Source: Ciona intestinalis (Eukaryota > Chordata > Ascidiacea > Phlebobranchia > Cionidae). Taken from it: a stretch of DNA of 64,000 nucleotides. This document shows positions 45,701 to 57,396 of this stretch, in pieces (position 1 is the stretch's first letter; every line of letters begins with the position of its first letter). The translations under genes and the position numbers were made by a program. The DNA lies in contig NC_020166.2 of NCBI RefSeq assembly GCF_000224145.3, positions 5,261,050 through 5,325,049 on the forward strand. Reading direction: 5' to 3'. A model generated the notes under the pieces. It was not told the origin of the DNA. It made no database searches and saw only the letters and a list, made by a program, of their open reading frames with translations.

Positions 45701-48700
45701 TTATTTATTATAAAGACACAGTTTTTAAAGGAGGACCCAATGGTGAATTTGGCAGTATTAAAGGAAATATTTTATAAATGCTGTATTAATGATGTGCTAT
45801 AGTTTATACATTACCAGCTCAAATTTTACAAGCACCACTGAAAAAACTTAAATTCAAAATCTCAAAAAAAAAATTTAATATTTTTTTAATAATAATTTAA
45901 TAAATAAAAATACCCCAAAACTCCCAAAACATGAATGCATCTTTCTTACCAAAGGCTCGTTTGTATTTTTAACAAACTGAACCAATCGAACCCTGGTGAC
46001 CTCTGTGACCTCTCCTCCATTGTTCTCGCTCGGCGGTTCGTCACTTGGTGTCCCGTTGTGTATTTGATTGCCACTAGGGGCAGGAGTGATCTTTACAGCA
46101 TCATCACTATATACTTCCTGTGCCACCACATCATGTGCTTGAAGGAGACCCTACATTTAAAGTGTGAATTATTAAATATTTCAAGCTTTTCTTTGTTTTT
46201 TTTTATTATTTAAATAACAGTAAAGTATGTTATTTAGGACTGTGGTTTAGTAATGAGAATCTGATCTAAAAATACTAGATTTAATGTTATATCCTGCTAC
46301 CATTGTGGGGGTTTGTTCTAGAGTAAGCCAAATAGCGTTTATTGTTCCACCCATTGCTAACAAATAGGTTGCCCAAAACATAATCATGTTTGAAAAAATG
46401 TAACTCGAAAGCACAAGGTATAAAAAACACCTATGTTTTAAGACTGTTGTGAATCTGCCACGGTAGACAAAAAAGTAACATTTATTTTGATAACAATCTA
46501 TTCAGTTACCAACAATGCATTACCAACAAAGTAACACTGGCTCAACCAGTAAAGTGCACCACTGTCCTACACAACACCTAATTTTCCTTAAATTTTCTAC
46601 AAATTGCATGAAAAATAAGCACCTTTTTTAGGCAAAAACACTTATCACATTTTTCCTATTTATTATTATAAAGCTGTTGAAATTAGACTTGCCTTAAAAT
46701 GAGGTTGGGTGAGTAAAGCAGTGAGTTCCAATGAAGTTGGGCTGCTGAAATCGCTGAACTGCGTCAACACTTCTCTGGCGTGGTTTACAGCATCACTAGG
46801 TGGCAGTACATGCTTCGATTGAGCTTTGGTGCTGATGCGATCGTAGAGCTGAGATGCAAAGAGTGATGTTAAAATACAATGTAATGTTTTGACTTTGGCA
46901 GCATCTTGGGGATCTAAAGTGGCAGGTCAACTCTGGTTTAAGCGAGTCCCCTAGCTTGTGGTTTATGATCTTGTGAGTCTCCTAGCGTGTTAGAACATTA
47001 CCCATTTATAATAGAATAATATTACTTTTAAATGCTCTGTTTAAAACAGTCGTTTTTAAAGGCTGCCTTTGACAAGTTTAATGGGAAGTGACAAGTTTAA
47101 TGTATTTGAGCGTTTAGGTATTTTTATATAATTGCCGAAGAAAAATCATTTTTTATCACAACATTGAAAAAGACTGTTTTTTGCTGCAATAAAAAAATGA
47201 AGACAGTTTTTAAAACCTTGTTATGAAAATCTTTCTGGTTAGACTTGATCAGAGTTTTAAGATACAACTCAGATAAAGGGTTTGTTGCATAGAAGGGATT
47301 TTGTTTCGAAGGTTTGTGCGTGTTGCTGCGCAACTGATAACTTCTTCGGAAAACTTTTTTTCGTATGTATTTACATACTTTCTTAATTGGTTTTACTGAG
47401 GCAAAGAACCCCATATTGCTTTAGTTTACCAAACTATTGCTGAAAAATGAATAATGATAATAGACTTCCTCCCTTTTCAAATGCAATGCAGTAACTTAAA
47501 GTTACTTAAACCTGTTACAACTTAAGCAAACCTTTCAGTGTCTCTGGCAAACAACTTAAACCTACTGCGAAAACAACACAGCTCGACTAAAAAATAATAA
47601 AAACCATGACAAAATCAAAAACTAGTCTTCTGCAATTTCGTGTAAAAAAAGACAAAAAACAAGAAGACAAATTGGAAGCAATACACTGAACAGCAAGACT
47701 TCAAACATAGGAATGAATAGAATGAGCCTTCTTAAGATTCTTTCCTTGTTTCAAATGAGCAAAGAAAGTTTATTGTAATTACAAAGATAATTGCATATTG
47801 ATTTAGTTCATATCAATTGCTCATTTACAGCTCCTCTGGGACAAGACTCATTTTTATGTTTTTTTTTTTCATTTGCTAAGGGTTAAAGTGAACATAAATC
47901 CAAAACATTCGTATTTCTATATGATCTGAAACCTATGCAAATACAAATTGTGATTTTATTTTAAAAACAGTTTACATTCTTGAAGGATAAAGGAACCAAC
48001 AAATTAACAAACAGATGCTATAAACGGAATGTCTCGCATGATAAATTAAAAGAAGAAAAATGTTAAGAAAATTGGCATTGTAACAACTGATTTAACTCAG
48101 TCATCAATTAATCAAAAATCATTACTTTCTTTTTTAAGAATAAATAAAAGAAAACACCAGCTGTTTGTTAAGAAAAACACCATCTGTGGAATAATTTACA
48201 TCTGAGAAATTTTAATTGGTTGTGGGACTTCTTTAGCTTTTGAGATTAAAAACACAAAGAAAATCATTAATGTTTTGTAAGTAAGTATTTCTTTTTCTTG
48301 CATAAACACCAGCATTTTGTTGAAGAAGGAGAAATGTATTTGCAGATAATATAATATGCAACTTGGAACTAATTACATGAAGCTCTGGTAAACAATGATA
48401 TATTAGCAAACATTTCTTCAGGACTTCATTGCTTCATGTAATAAACCAGGGCTTGGTGGTGGAGGCAGACTGTCTGTGCTAACAAATGTAGTTTGCTTGT
48501 TGGTGACATCATGCTTCATGAAAGGGACCGGGTCATAAGTGAGATTTGCTTCATTTAATGCTGCGTTTGCTGTCACCAATGAAACCTGGCTGGCATTTCT
48601 TTGTTGTAAGTAGGTTATAAGGAGATTGGGCTGTGATGGAGGTTTTGGAATATGTTCTGTTTGACTTGATTTCCAGGGGGCAAGTTTCAGCAGCGGCACT

Positions 48701-49655
48701 TTCTCATTTGCGACTTGAGTTGCTATTTCGCCATCTAGAGGTTGTTTCGGCTTTTTATTTCTTCCATTAGGTGTCTCTGCATCACTCGAGTATTGTCTTG
48801 AGTTTTGCCGGTAAGTAAATTTTCGAACCAAATTGGGGGATTGCTCGTACCTGGAAAATCAAGTTTACTTTAAATAACAACTTATGGTGGTTGTGTGTCT
48901 GTGTTGAAACATCATGCTACAAAACAAAAATCATTAGCAATTAAAAAGATTACTGATATTTCACAGATGATAATCAATAAGCCTATTCTATTAAAATACA
49001 AAAGGCTGTGTGGCTACTAAATTTTCAAACAATAGACATCAAATATAACCTTTTTTGCTGAATACAATGAATTTGATGACACACTAAATTATAATCTATA
49101 TGCAATAAACTTTTTTTTACAAAACTAATGTCAATACTGTTGAGCACTTGCATAACTTCCCGTATTTCTAAATTGTAAGAAAAGGTGACATTCTCCCAAT
49201 ATTACAATTAATTTTATTGAATATTTATAAATAGATTTCACCTGTGCGGTACAGTGTGCTGTTTTTTGAGCTCCATTAATTCCTTTGCGCTGTTCCATCT
49301 TTTTTGAATTGAACCTTCAAAACCAAAACTTGGTACGGTGGGGTTTTTAGATTTTTGCTTTTTAGAACTTCCACGTTTGCTTCTGCTTATTGACTCCATG
49401 CTAAACAATGATCATCAAATCATAAAAAAAGTTGTCAACAGGCAGGAACTTTACGAGTAGTGATAAACCAATGAATCACACAAGTTAGCACGCACATGCA
49501 TTGTACAGTGTATGGTTAAATAAACAAAGTAAGAAATGGTCTATATCACTGAAGTCAGCATCACATCACATGACCTGAGATTTGTGTCAAAGATTACGCT
49601 ATATAAATCTAGATTGGTTGGTTGGTTCATTAGTTGCACAACTTATTAAAAGATC

Positions 49656-49690
<35 letters not shown>

Positions 49691-52600
49691 TTATTTAACT
49701 TACCTCAATGACTTGAACTTGATTCACAAATGTAGATAAATGGAAGCAACTTTTTAAATATTTTCGGTAAAAACTCAAAATCTATTTCTTAAAGCTTTGA
49801 AAGCAGAAAGTCCATATCATGCTGACAGTAAGTTGTAAGTATAGATGACTAACATAGACCTTACATACACTTAACCAAATAACACTGTTTGCTTAGTTTC
49901 CCCTTGCTATCAGCTTGAATATCTCTCATTTCATTATCTTTTACTCTGCCTACATAGCACCAATGCTGATTACCTAAGTCTGGTTAAATTGGGTTTGTTT
50001 AGAAACAGTTGGTCTTGTTTTCGCTGATAAGCAAACCTATATAGTCGTCCAGTCAGCATACGTATGCTCGTGTTTCATTAAATCATCCACCACCACAAGC
50101 AGCATGTAATGAACACATGATAACAGGACTGCTTATCACATGTGTTGTCACATACCTACTCCCCCTTGCCACCACTATGTTTGGTTGTTTAAGTACCAGT
50201 TAAACAGGTCTCCACACTACTTGCTCAGCATTTAACAGCAGTTTAAGAGCTCTCAAATACACAGAGCATATACATACATAATACTTATACCCTGCATTTT
50301 GCTGTATCTACATACATGGCCATACGCGCATCTTATACTACTACAGGGTCTCAAAATTTCTATGAATTTTAATGACAGCTTAAGGGGTGATGTCATAACA
50401 ACGAAATGAGCCGAACGGATTTAGAGGCAGAGACATATGTTTGTTAAATATTAAGCAAGAAGACATATAAGGGAGATTGTTATGGGGAGATAAACCACTA
50501 AACCACAATTCCCCATAAAATATATGCTTTAGTCAATGGTAATTAACAAGGGTTAATCATTGTCAGATTTAAGGCACAGAAAACATGCGTGTCAGCGTTA
50601 CAGATAATGTGACTTTTATTAAACCAGCGCTCATAACAGGTTGTTAACCGCTAAATAATAACTGATCCCAACTTCACATATATATTGTGGCGCGTCGATT
50701 GAAACCATTTTGGCAAGATTAAAAGAAAGAGGCTTAATCTTATGACACCCTTTGCCCACCAAGGGCTTATTTATTGCTTAATGCGACGCTACTTTAATTA
50801 TTAATGCAATTTTTTTGTGCTGTAACTAAAAATTTATGCAGGCCTCTATCACTAAGCGTGGATAAATTACCACAAAGTTTGCAATCAATATAACATAGTG
50901 GGTACCTCGAGCATGCTGTGAAGGGATTTGTCATCGAGTAAGCTCTGCAGAAATTCCAGGTCGTTTTTCGCACCATCTGATAATGCATGCACCTCTTCTA
51001 AGCTATCCAATACATGGGCAACGGCACCTGAAAGGGGAAAAAAATATTGTTAGTTTAGACTGACTTGAATTTCCTAAAATTTTTATGTAAATAATAATCA
51101 GTTTTGCTTGAAAATTGCTTTTTTGGTAAAAAAAGCTTTAACTTTAATGCACCAACATTTCATCTGCCATTGAATAAGACATTATCATGGTATAGCGGCA
51201 TTACGCTAATTTCACACTGATAGAATTTCTGGTCATCAACAAAATATCAAAACCAGTGTACAAAAATATAATGTGTTAAATTAGTACGAACAAAATACAT
51301 CCAATAACAAGACCATGATATGTTTCCACAAACACATTAGAATATAGGATGCCTAAGGTAACTGCTGACTTGTACGCCCATTCAACAAGCATGTTCATGA
51401 TAACGGGAAAGTTCAAAGTGCAATCTGAATACATGAGCTTGCTTCATGATAAATTCCTTCATTGGCTATCACAACATAACAACATATGATATGAATAAAT
51501 GAATGTCACTCATTTATCTTTGCTTGTTTGGTACGGCAACTCGATAATGCAATTATTAGTGAAGATATTCTTTTTCATACACCTTGTGTTTCCCATTACC
51601 ATTTATTATAACTGTGTCAGTAATTTTTGCAAGCTGATATAAAAGTCATAAAACTTTGGACTGATGTCATACAAGCCATGTTTACCTGATGAAGTTGGAT
51701 CTTGTTCTTCAAACAACATCGTATCATCTCCCTCTAGTGGTGGATCACTGTAGAATGAAGTGAATTTAATGCTTGAGACTGCAGCGAGAACAGCACCCTG
51801 TAAAAAAGTTAAATATTGATAAACATTAATTAGCTTCCTATGTAACAATCACAAGAGTATTATTTTATCAGTATAAACTACCAAAGACTAAATGCCAAAC
51901 AATAAACATTATTTTTAAACCATGATAGCAACATATGTGATGCAAACATGCATTCTAAAAAAAGGTGTTGTTTATATGTTCACTCTCACTCATATTTGCT
52001 AAAAATTTTTTTATTAAAGTTTATTTAAAAACAGTGAAATTTTTTTTTAAGGAGATGCTTTATTTCCAACCAAAAATTTAGGGTTTCAACCTTATTCTAC
52101 TAGAAAACCAAAGTTACAAAACAATTTTTAAATAAATTTTGTTTCTAAGGGTACTAACCGAGTTCCTTTGCTGCTACCAGCTGTTTTTGCAGGTATGTGT
52201 GGATTTATATTTAAAATAAAGGAATAAAGAAATACACTCTTGTAGGAATTTTTCCAATAAACAAATAAGAAATTGATTGTTTTCCGCTAGCAAAAATGTG
52301 ACAGTACGTCAAAATATTAAATTTGTAAATTATATATCTCATCTTCAAAAAAATAAATCACCAAAATTCAGTAGAAAATGTTTTACAGTCCAATAAAAGA
52401 AGCATAAACCAAACTATCACAACCTTATGCTTCCGTCTTGCATTAAACTTCCTCAGCTGTTCAACGGACTCATGAAGATGAATCTTTGGAGCGTATTTCT
52501 CTCGCTCCTTGATCCAGGGATGGTTGAGACACTCGAAGACCGTGATCCGCTCATTGGGATCGAGGGTGAGCATCCTCTGGACCAGATCCTGGCACGAAGG

Positions 52601-53655
52601 ACTGATGTTCTCCCATTGACGAGGATTCATCTGAGAGCAGTAATTTTTAATTTTCTACACTACTTTGTGATTGTGGGGTAATTGTAAGAACAGGTGTGCG
52701 GAAGCAAATTAAAGATAGGTTTCAGGACTTTTGGCAGATTTGTATTTCACCAAGATGCCATTTAATATGTGTTAAGTGTTTTAATAATATGTGATTTTGT
52801 GATTTTTCTTAGGCAAAACTCAAAAGTTTTCAAATTTTCAGTAGTGATCTAAGATATTTTGTTAAATTTTATAGTTCCCTTTTCCTTATCTAATGTATTA
52901 TATAGTAGGGGTTTAGTAATTTCTAGAGTTTGCTAAATTTAATAAACATGGTTTGAGGAATAATGTTCTTTGTAATACATGATAGGGAAAAACTAAGTTA
53001 ACAAAATAAATAAGTTAGTTGGAGATTATAATCTATTCCTAACAGCTAAGTGAATATTCTTTATTAGAAAGAAAACTAATATATTAATAAACGAGCAACT
53101 AAACAACTATTATCCATTTCCACTGAACTGAAAACACCCACTGGGATGATACATCAAAAAATCAATACCTACATTCATGGTTGATCAGTGGCATCACCAT
53201 ATTAATGACACTTGATTGACAGGTCATATACGGTACTTAACCCCACAGACAGTTATCCAATACTGACCTTGTAACGACCATGAGTGATTGACTCATACAG
53301 TCTCTCCCTTGTGCCACAGAATGGCAAACTTCCACTGACCAGAATAAATAGCATCACCCCACAGCCCCAAATATCAACTGGTTTACCATAAGGTTCACCA
53401 TGTACAACCTCAGGTGACATGAAGTGAGGCGTGCCAACATTTCCTGTCACAATTAAACATGAATACATGGAGTTTGATACCGCACCACTTTACATTTATT
53501 TATATATATACTTTTTTTTACATTTTGTGTACATTGTTTCAATTTACTTTTTATTGAAATATTGTGTCTACTCTAGATTCACTTAGGAAACATTAATGGT
53601 TAAGGTTTCAAGCAAACATAGATTTCTTATAACATTGAACTTTTTGTAAAAAAAA

Positions 53656-53687
<32 letters not shown>

Positions 53688-56441
53688 CACCAAACCATCA
53701 CATTTAAAGCTCATCACCTCACATACAACTCACCACCAGTTATGAAGCCATTTCCAGTGTCTTCGATTTGAAAAGCTAATCCAAAGCCACCGAGTTTTAC
53801 GGCAGCTGAGTTCTCTTTTGAAGCAAGCAAAACACAATGAGGCTGAAATAGGAAATAACAACAATTGATTACTGGTGATGAACTGTCTCATGTTTAAAAC
53901 AGAACATTTGTTAATTAGGTTTTTTATAATGTATAATAAAACTGTAACTAACAAAAGAACTAATGGAAGATTACTCAGTAGACTATTATACTTAATGAAT
54001 AAATACAATTTATACTAAGTTATTGCCCATACATACACTGACTATGTATCTCTTTAAAATGTATGACAAACCCATAAATTATAAAACAGAAAGATCACTG
54101 CGTATTCGAACACAAGCACATGATAAATTAATGGTGCATTACATAATCCTGACGCTGTACGCTACAGTGAAGTAAGTAATGACTAATGCAACTCAACTTT
54201 ACAAGTTTACAACAATATGTTTTCATATGCACCTTCTGATACTTGAATTATAAAGAGTCTGCCATACAAAACTTGATATTATATTATATGTGCTATATTT
54301 TCAATTGCACAGTAATGTCTAATTGGATGGGTCGACAGTTTTATGCAGCTCATAAACAATGCATTGACAGTGGAATGCATTATGAAGGTTAGAATAGAAA
54401 GTGCAAGCTTTAGTTTACTTTGTTTATGCACAACAAATGGACTATGACACTAAATAACATTTGCTTTGGTATTTACTAAGGTAGTCATTGATTTTGATTA
54501 CATCTTCCCCATACATTATACATTAGAATGCAATGACAGAGCTAATACGACAAGGTTATAATGCAATTATAGCACCCATAGAACTGAATAACATTTGCCC
54601 ACAACTAATTACTATGAGTAGTTAATGCCACTCAGCATTAGGAATTTAAACCACAAGACGTCTCTGGTTAGATGCGAATTATTTATACATGGTGGTTATG
54701 GTGGTTATGGTTAGCCTTTACAGAACATTACCGAGTAGCATTACTACATTAAGGCTATGTTAGCATGATTATATGGCTTAATAATTTAATGTTTTATTGT
54801 TGTAAAAAACACAAAGGAATATGATGAAAATATTGGTACAGCTATTTTCAATAAACATACAGGAAATAGATATATCATAGAAATGAAACCTAAGCTCCTG
54901 CAATAAATAATGGTATTCAATTAAAGGCCTAAAGACTTACAGGTGAAAGACTAAGATCAACAAATGGGTGTATTGTAAGAAAGCAGGTTCGTAACAGAAC
55001 CAAAAGTACACAATAGGGCTCATGTGAATAGATATATATAGAAAAGTACCTTTATGTCTCGATGAACGACATTGTGTTCGTGACAATACCTTAAAGCCTC
55101 TAATATTTGCCGCATGTAGTGGCTGCGTGAAAAAAAAAAAACGAAATTAGAAATGTACTACCACTTGCAGAGAAAGTAATTAGAAGCTGGCTGTTATGTG
55201 AGGTATTTACGAGGTTCATTAAGTAATACCTTGTGACCGCTTCACTGTAAACAAATCCCATGTTAGCTCGCTTCACTATTTCAAAACACAAGTCTGCACC
55301 GTCCATGCTGAAAAGAAACATGTGTCATTACATGTGGCAAGAATTACAGGAATTTTTAAAAAGATGTGATGAATATGTTTACAAGCTTATACATTTACTG
55401 TGTATTGATAAAAGTAAAATAGACTTTAAAGTTGCTTGACTTTTAACTTCAAGTACAAATACAGAAGTCAACTATTAAAAAACACAATGTTTTAAACAAA
55501 GCACTATTGTTTTACCAATATATGAAGCTTAATTTTACAATAAACAGAAACACAAGACAGTGTTCTTGGACAATAAACAATATTAGTATATTACAATATT
55601 ATATATAATACTCCGAAATTAGTTGTTATATTTATAATTTGTAACTCACTATTCAAAAACCATATATAAAAATCCATTTGAGCTATAAACTTCGATCAGT
55701 TCAACAATATGAGGATGTTTTAACTGATGACAAATGCTGGCTTCCCGTTTTAAATCTGTAAAGTTATCAGTTAATAAAAGGAAAAAGTGCTTTAATATTA
55801 CAGCTTTACGAAACGTAATTTTTTTTATCTCGATAAATATGACAATAATTTTATCTCGATAAATGTGACAATAAACATATAATCATATTATATATATATA
55901 TATAATTATATGTACATTTCAAACAACCAAGAGAATAACAGCAAACTGGTGTTATAATCAATGTGCTATGAATAATAACCCTACAAGAAAGTTTTACCAT
56001 GTGTGCTAAGTCCAGGGCTTGATGTAAATTTTGCAACATCAACAATTTTGACAGCGAACTGCTGACGCGTGTCCTTGTGAATGCATCGTCGTACTATGCT
56101 GAATGGTCCCCTAAAGAATAAAGTAAGCGTTAACTTTACAGACGACAAGATATAACTGTACATTAAATTTAGGACAAATTTATGTGTTAAACATATTTAC
56201 ACTAACAACATGACAGTTGTCTTGGACACTTACGCATAATTATAAAGCAATAATTAGGATATATATACATTCGAAATACATAACTGCCTTTTATACAACT
56301 TATTTTAATATTTTTTTCGAAAAAACTTAAAAGTTTAGGTCATTTTTTATAATATAGCTTTTATGCAACTAGCATAGCTTACTTTCCGATAGTTTCATAT
56401 TGTTCATATACATCTTCAAACATTGGCTCCTCTTCCACCAT
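39714..56441 (-). CDS. CASK: CASK, MAGUK scaffold with atypical kinase domain (one PDZ exon lost in a gap)
   Basis: Synaptic and junctional scaffold linking neurexin/syndecan, Veli-Mint and protein 4.1. Exons: 56383-56441, 55998-56110, 55650-55755, 55230-55307, 55050-55122, 53734-53842, 53268-53443, 52424-52630, 51686-51797, 50906-51027, 46693-46848, 45950-46150, [gap], 45085-45170, 44882-44950, 44640-44672 (33 nt), 43342-43538, 42984-43099, 42843-42923, 42543-42623, 41020-41222, 40655-40741, 40060-40176 and 39714-39773. Phases agree at every visible join. The kinase domain keeps HRDIKPHC and GFG in place of DFG, the hallmark of the Mg2+-inhibited CASK kinase. L27s ([22 protein letters not shown]), a split PDZ ([13 protein letters not shown]), SH3 ([11 protein letters not shown]), hook [14 protein letters not shown] and guanylate kinase follow. 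It ends QWVPVSWVY like human CASK. The PDZ exon with the carboxylate-binding loop is missing at the 45551-45600 gap. Confidence 0.97.
41228..41536 (-). mobile_element. tRNA-derived SINE inside a CASK intron
   Basis: Same family as 33567-33873 and better preserved. On the minus strand the head reads GCCGTGGCGAAGTGGTTAGT with B-box GGTTCAAGGC, and the core has GTGTCCTTGGGTAAGACACT. Its tail end (ATTCATTCA) lies about 5 bp from the AG of the next CASK exon. Confidence 0.85.
41907..42405. mobile_element. ~500 bp hAT-type MITE with ATTCGGATTCGA repeats
   Basis: Ends TAGGGATGGGC and GCCCATCCCTA, with exact 8 bp target duplications GAATTAAA (41899-41906 and 42406-42413). Sub-terminal regions are made of ATTCGGATTCGA/TCGAATCCGAAT palindromic units. 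A 50-N gap (42095-42144) interrupts it, so true length is unknown. It sits in a CASK intron. Confidence 0.85.
43685..44300. mobile_element. 616 bp hAT-type MITE with C/G-run sub-ends
   Basis: Left end CAGGGGTTCTTAAACT; right end AGTTTAAGAACCACTG. Beneath them are GCCCCCCC/GGGGGGCGCGCC runs. Flanks CTTAAGAC (43677-43684) and CTTTAGGC (44301-44308) are a 6/8-matching 8 bp duplication. CAGNGGTTCTTAAAC ends are typical of Charlie-like hAT elements. No transposase frame. Located in a CASK intron. Confidence 0.8.
44340..44470 (+). repeat. degenerate SINE remnant
   Basis: TTGGTAACCACTTGGTCAAAGCAGTTG, cut short, then TTAAGTGTTTTGCCAAAG parallels the SINE core (TTAAGTGTCTTGCCCAAGG). Strongly diverged. 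Confidence 0.4.
45551..45600. other. assembly gap (50 N) within CASK
   Basis: Lies between exons 45950-46150 (ends KNTNEPL) and 45085-45170 (starts TLHVSDE). The expected PDZ exon (human MGITLKMNELNHCIVARI, then the MHGGMIHRQ region) is not found elsewhere in the interval. Confidence 0.85.
47379..47414 (-). CDS. CASK: candidate alternative first exon of CASK ([12 protein letters not shown])
   Basis: ATG at 47414 encodes 12 residues and runs into donor GTATGTAAAT in phase 0, which joins in frame to the CASK exon at 46693-46848 (LYDRIS). The start MGFFAS fits the MGxxxS N-myristoylation pattern. If used, it would make a kinase-less CASK beginning within the L27 region, as with short forms known in flies. 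Inferred from position and phase only. Confidence 0.25.
48418..49399 (-). CDS. nested two-exon gene inside a CASK intron, unrecognised
   Basis: Exons 49242-49399 and 48418-48850 join in phase to give 591 nt = 196 aa, with its own ATG and stop, on the same strand as CASK. The protein starts [19 protein letters not shown], very basic. It continues with a short helix-forming stretch ([16 protein letters not shown]), then polar and proline-rich sequence with KWSSQ-like and [12 protein letters not shown] segments, and ends [17 protein letters not shown]. No domain, signal peptide or membrane helix. It is probably intrinsically disordered. The clean coding signal over two exons argues against chance; a CASK isoform with an alternative end is a less likely reading. 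Confidence 0.6.
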
Positions 56442-57396
56442 GTTTACAGGGAATTTACATAACTATATATTTCAAACAATAAAAAAAACATATTGAGTTA
56501 ATTGCTAGTACTAAACTATTTAACCACAACGAAAAGCTACTGGCATACACCACGCATATAAATCCTTACAATACACCAGCAAATAATCCATAGCAAGAGA
56601 CAAACTACACATATGTGTCATCCCTCGCTTGTATCATACAATTACAAGATACAAGAAACATAAACTGCCAGCCCACTATTGGTAATTTATGATGTTTAAA
56701 GTTACAATTACAAATTGGGTATTAAAGTTAAATTAAGACTGGATTTAAGTTCATCGACAAACACATATAGCACAAGCAACCAATATACAACCTCTGGTCC
56801 ATATTATAGAAATGCAAGTTAAAAAGAAACATACAAGCAAAACTTAAAAGCAATCGCTTGGTGCATATTGCGGAACAAAAACAAAATCAGCAATATTAAT
56901 AATCGGTGCTAGTGAAGAATCCTCCTTCCACCTTATGTCCTAACCACGAACCCCCTAACCACCCCTTTAACCAAATGATACTTCCAAGGTGCGTAATAAT
57001 CATCTAATCAAGACATTGCAAAAACGAAACGTGATTCTCCTGATGCTGAATGTGCTACGTTGATCATTTTGTTCAGCGATGAAAGTTCATTTTGTCCTTT
57101 GGCTCTTTAGCGCCAAAGAGCGACTTCGATATTTGGATTATTTGAACGCTGATAGGGCTCCATAAACCATATTTATACGCAAGCTAACATTATTCAATAT
57201 TAATAAAATCATGGTTTTAGGCTGTCTGCTTTACCTTGTTGGTCAAAAAGCTAAAATCGGCGATGTTTTTATTTGTCCTACGAGCTACAAAAACAAATAT
57301 TTTTCATTGAATGTTCTGAATTTTATTACAGGAAAGTTTGCACCTCGATTTTAGCAACACCAAAATTATGTTTTGAAGAATTTGCCATTTGATATT
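56442..57396. other. spacer CASK-ACP5
   Basis: CASK 5' flank and ACP5 3' flank. A single arm of the fold-back repeat (CTAGTGAAGAATCC, CCCCCTAACCACCCC) lies at 56909-57000. No gene seen. Confidence 0.5.

Noticed and set aside
47124-47378. Extension of the MGFFAS frame to a 96-aa protein
   Set aside because: After the first 12 codons the sequence crosses a strong donor and becomes lysine/phenylalanine-rich, typical of translated AT-rich intron.
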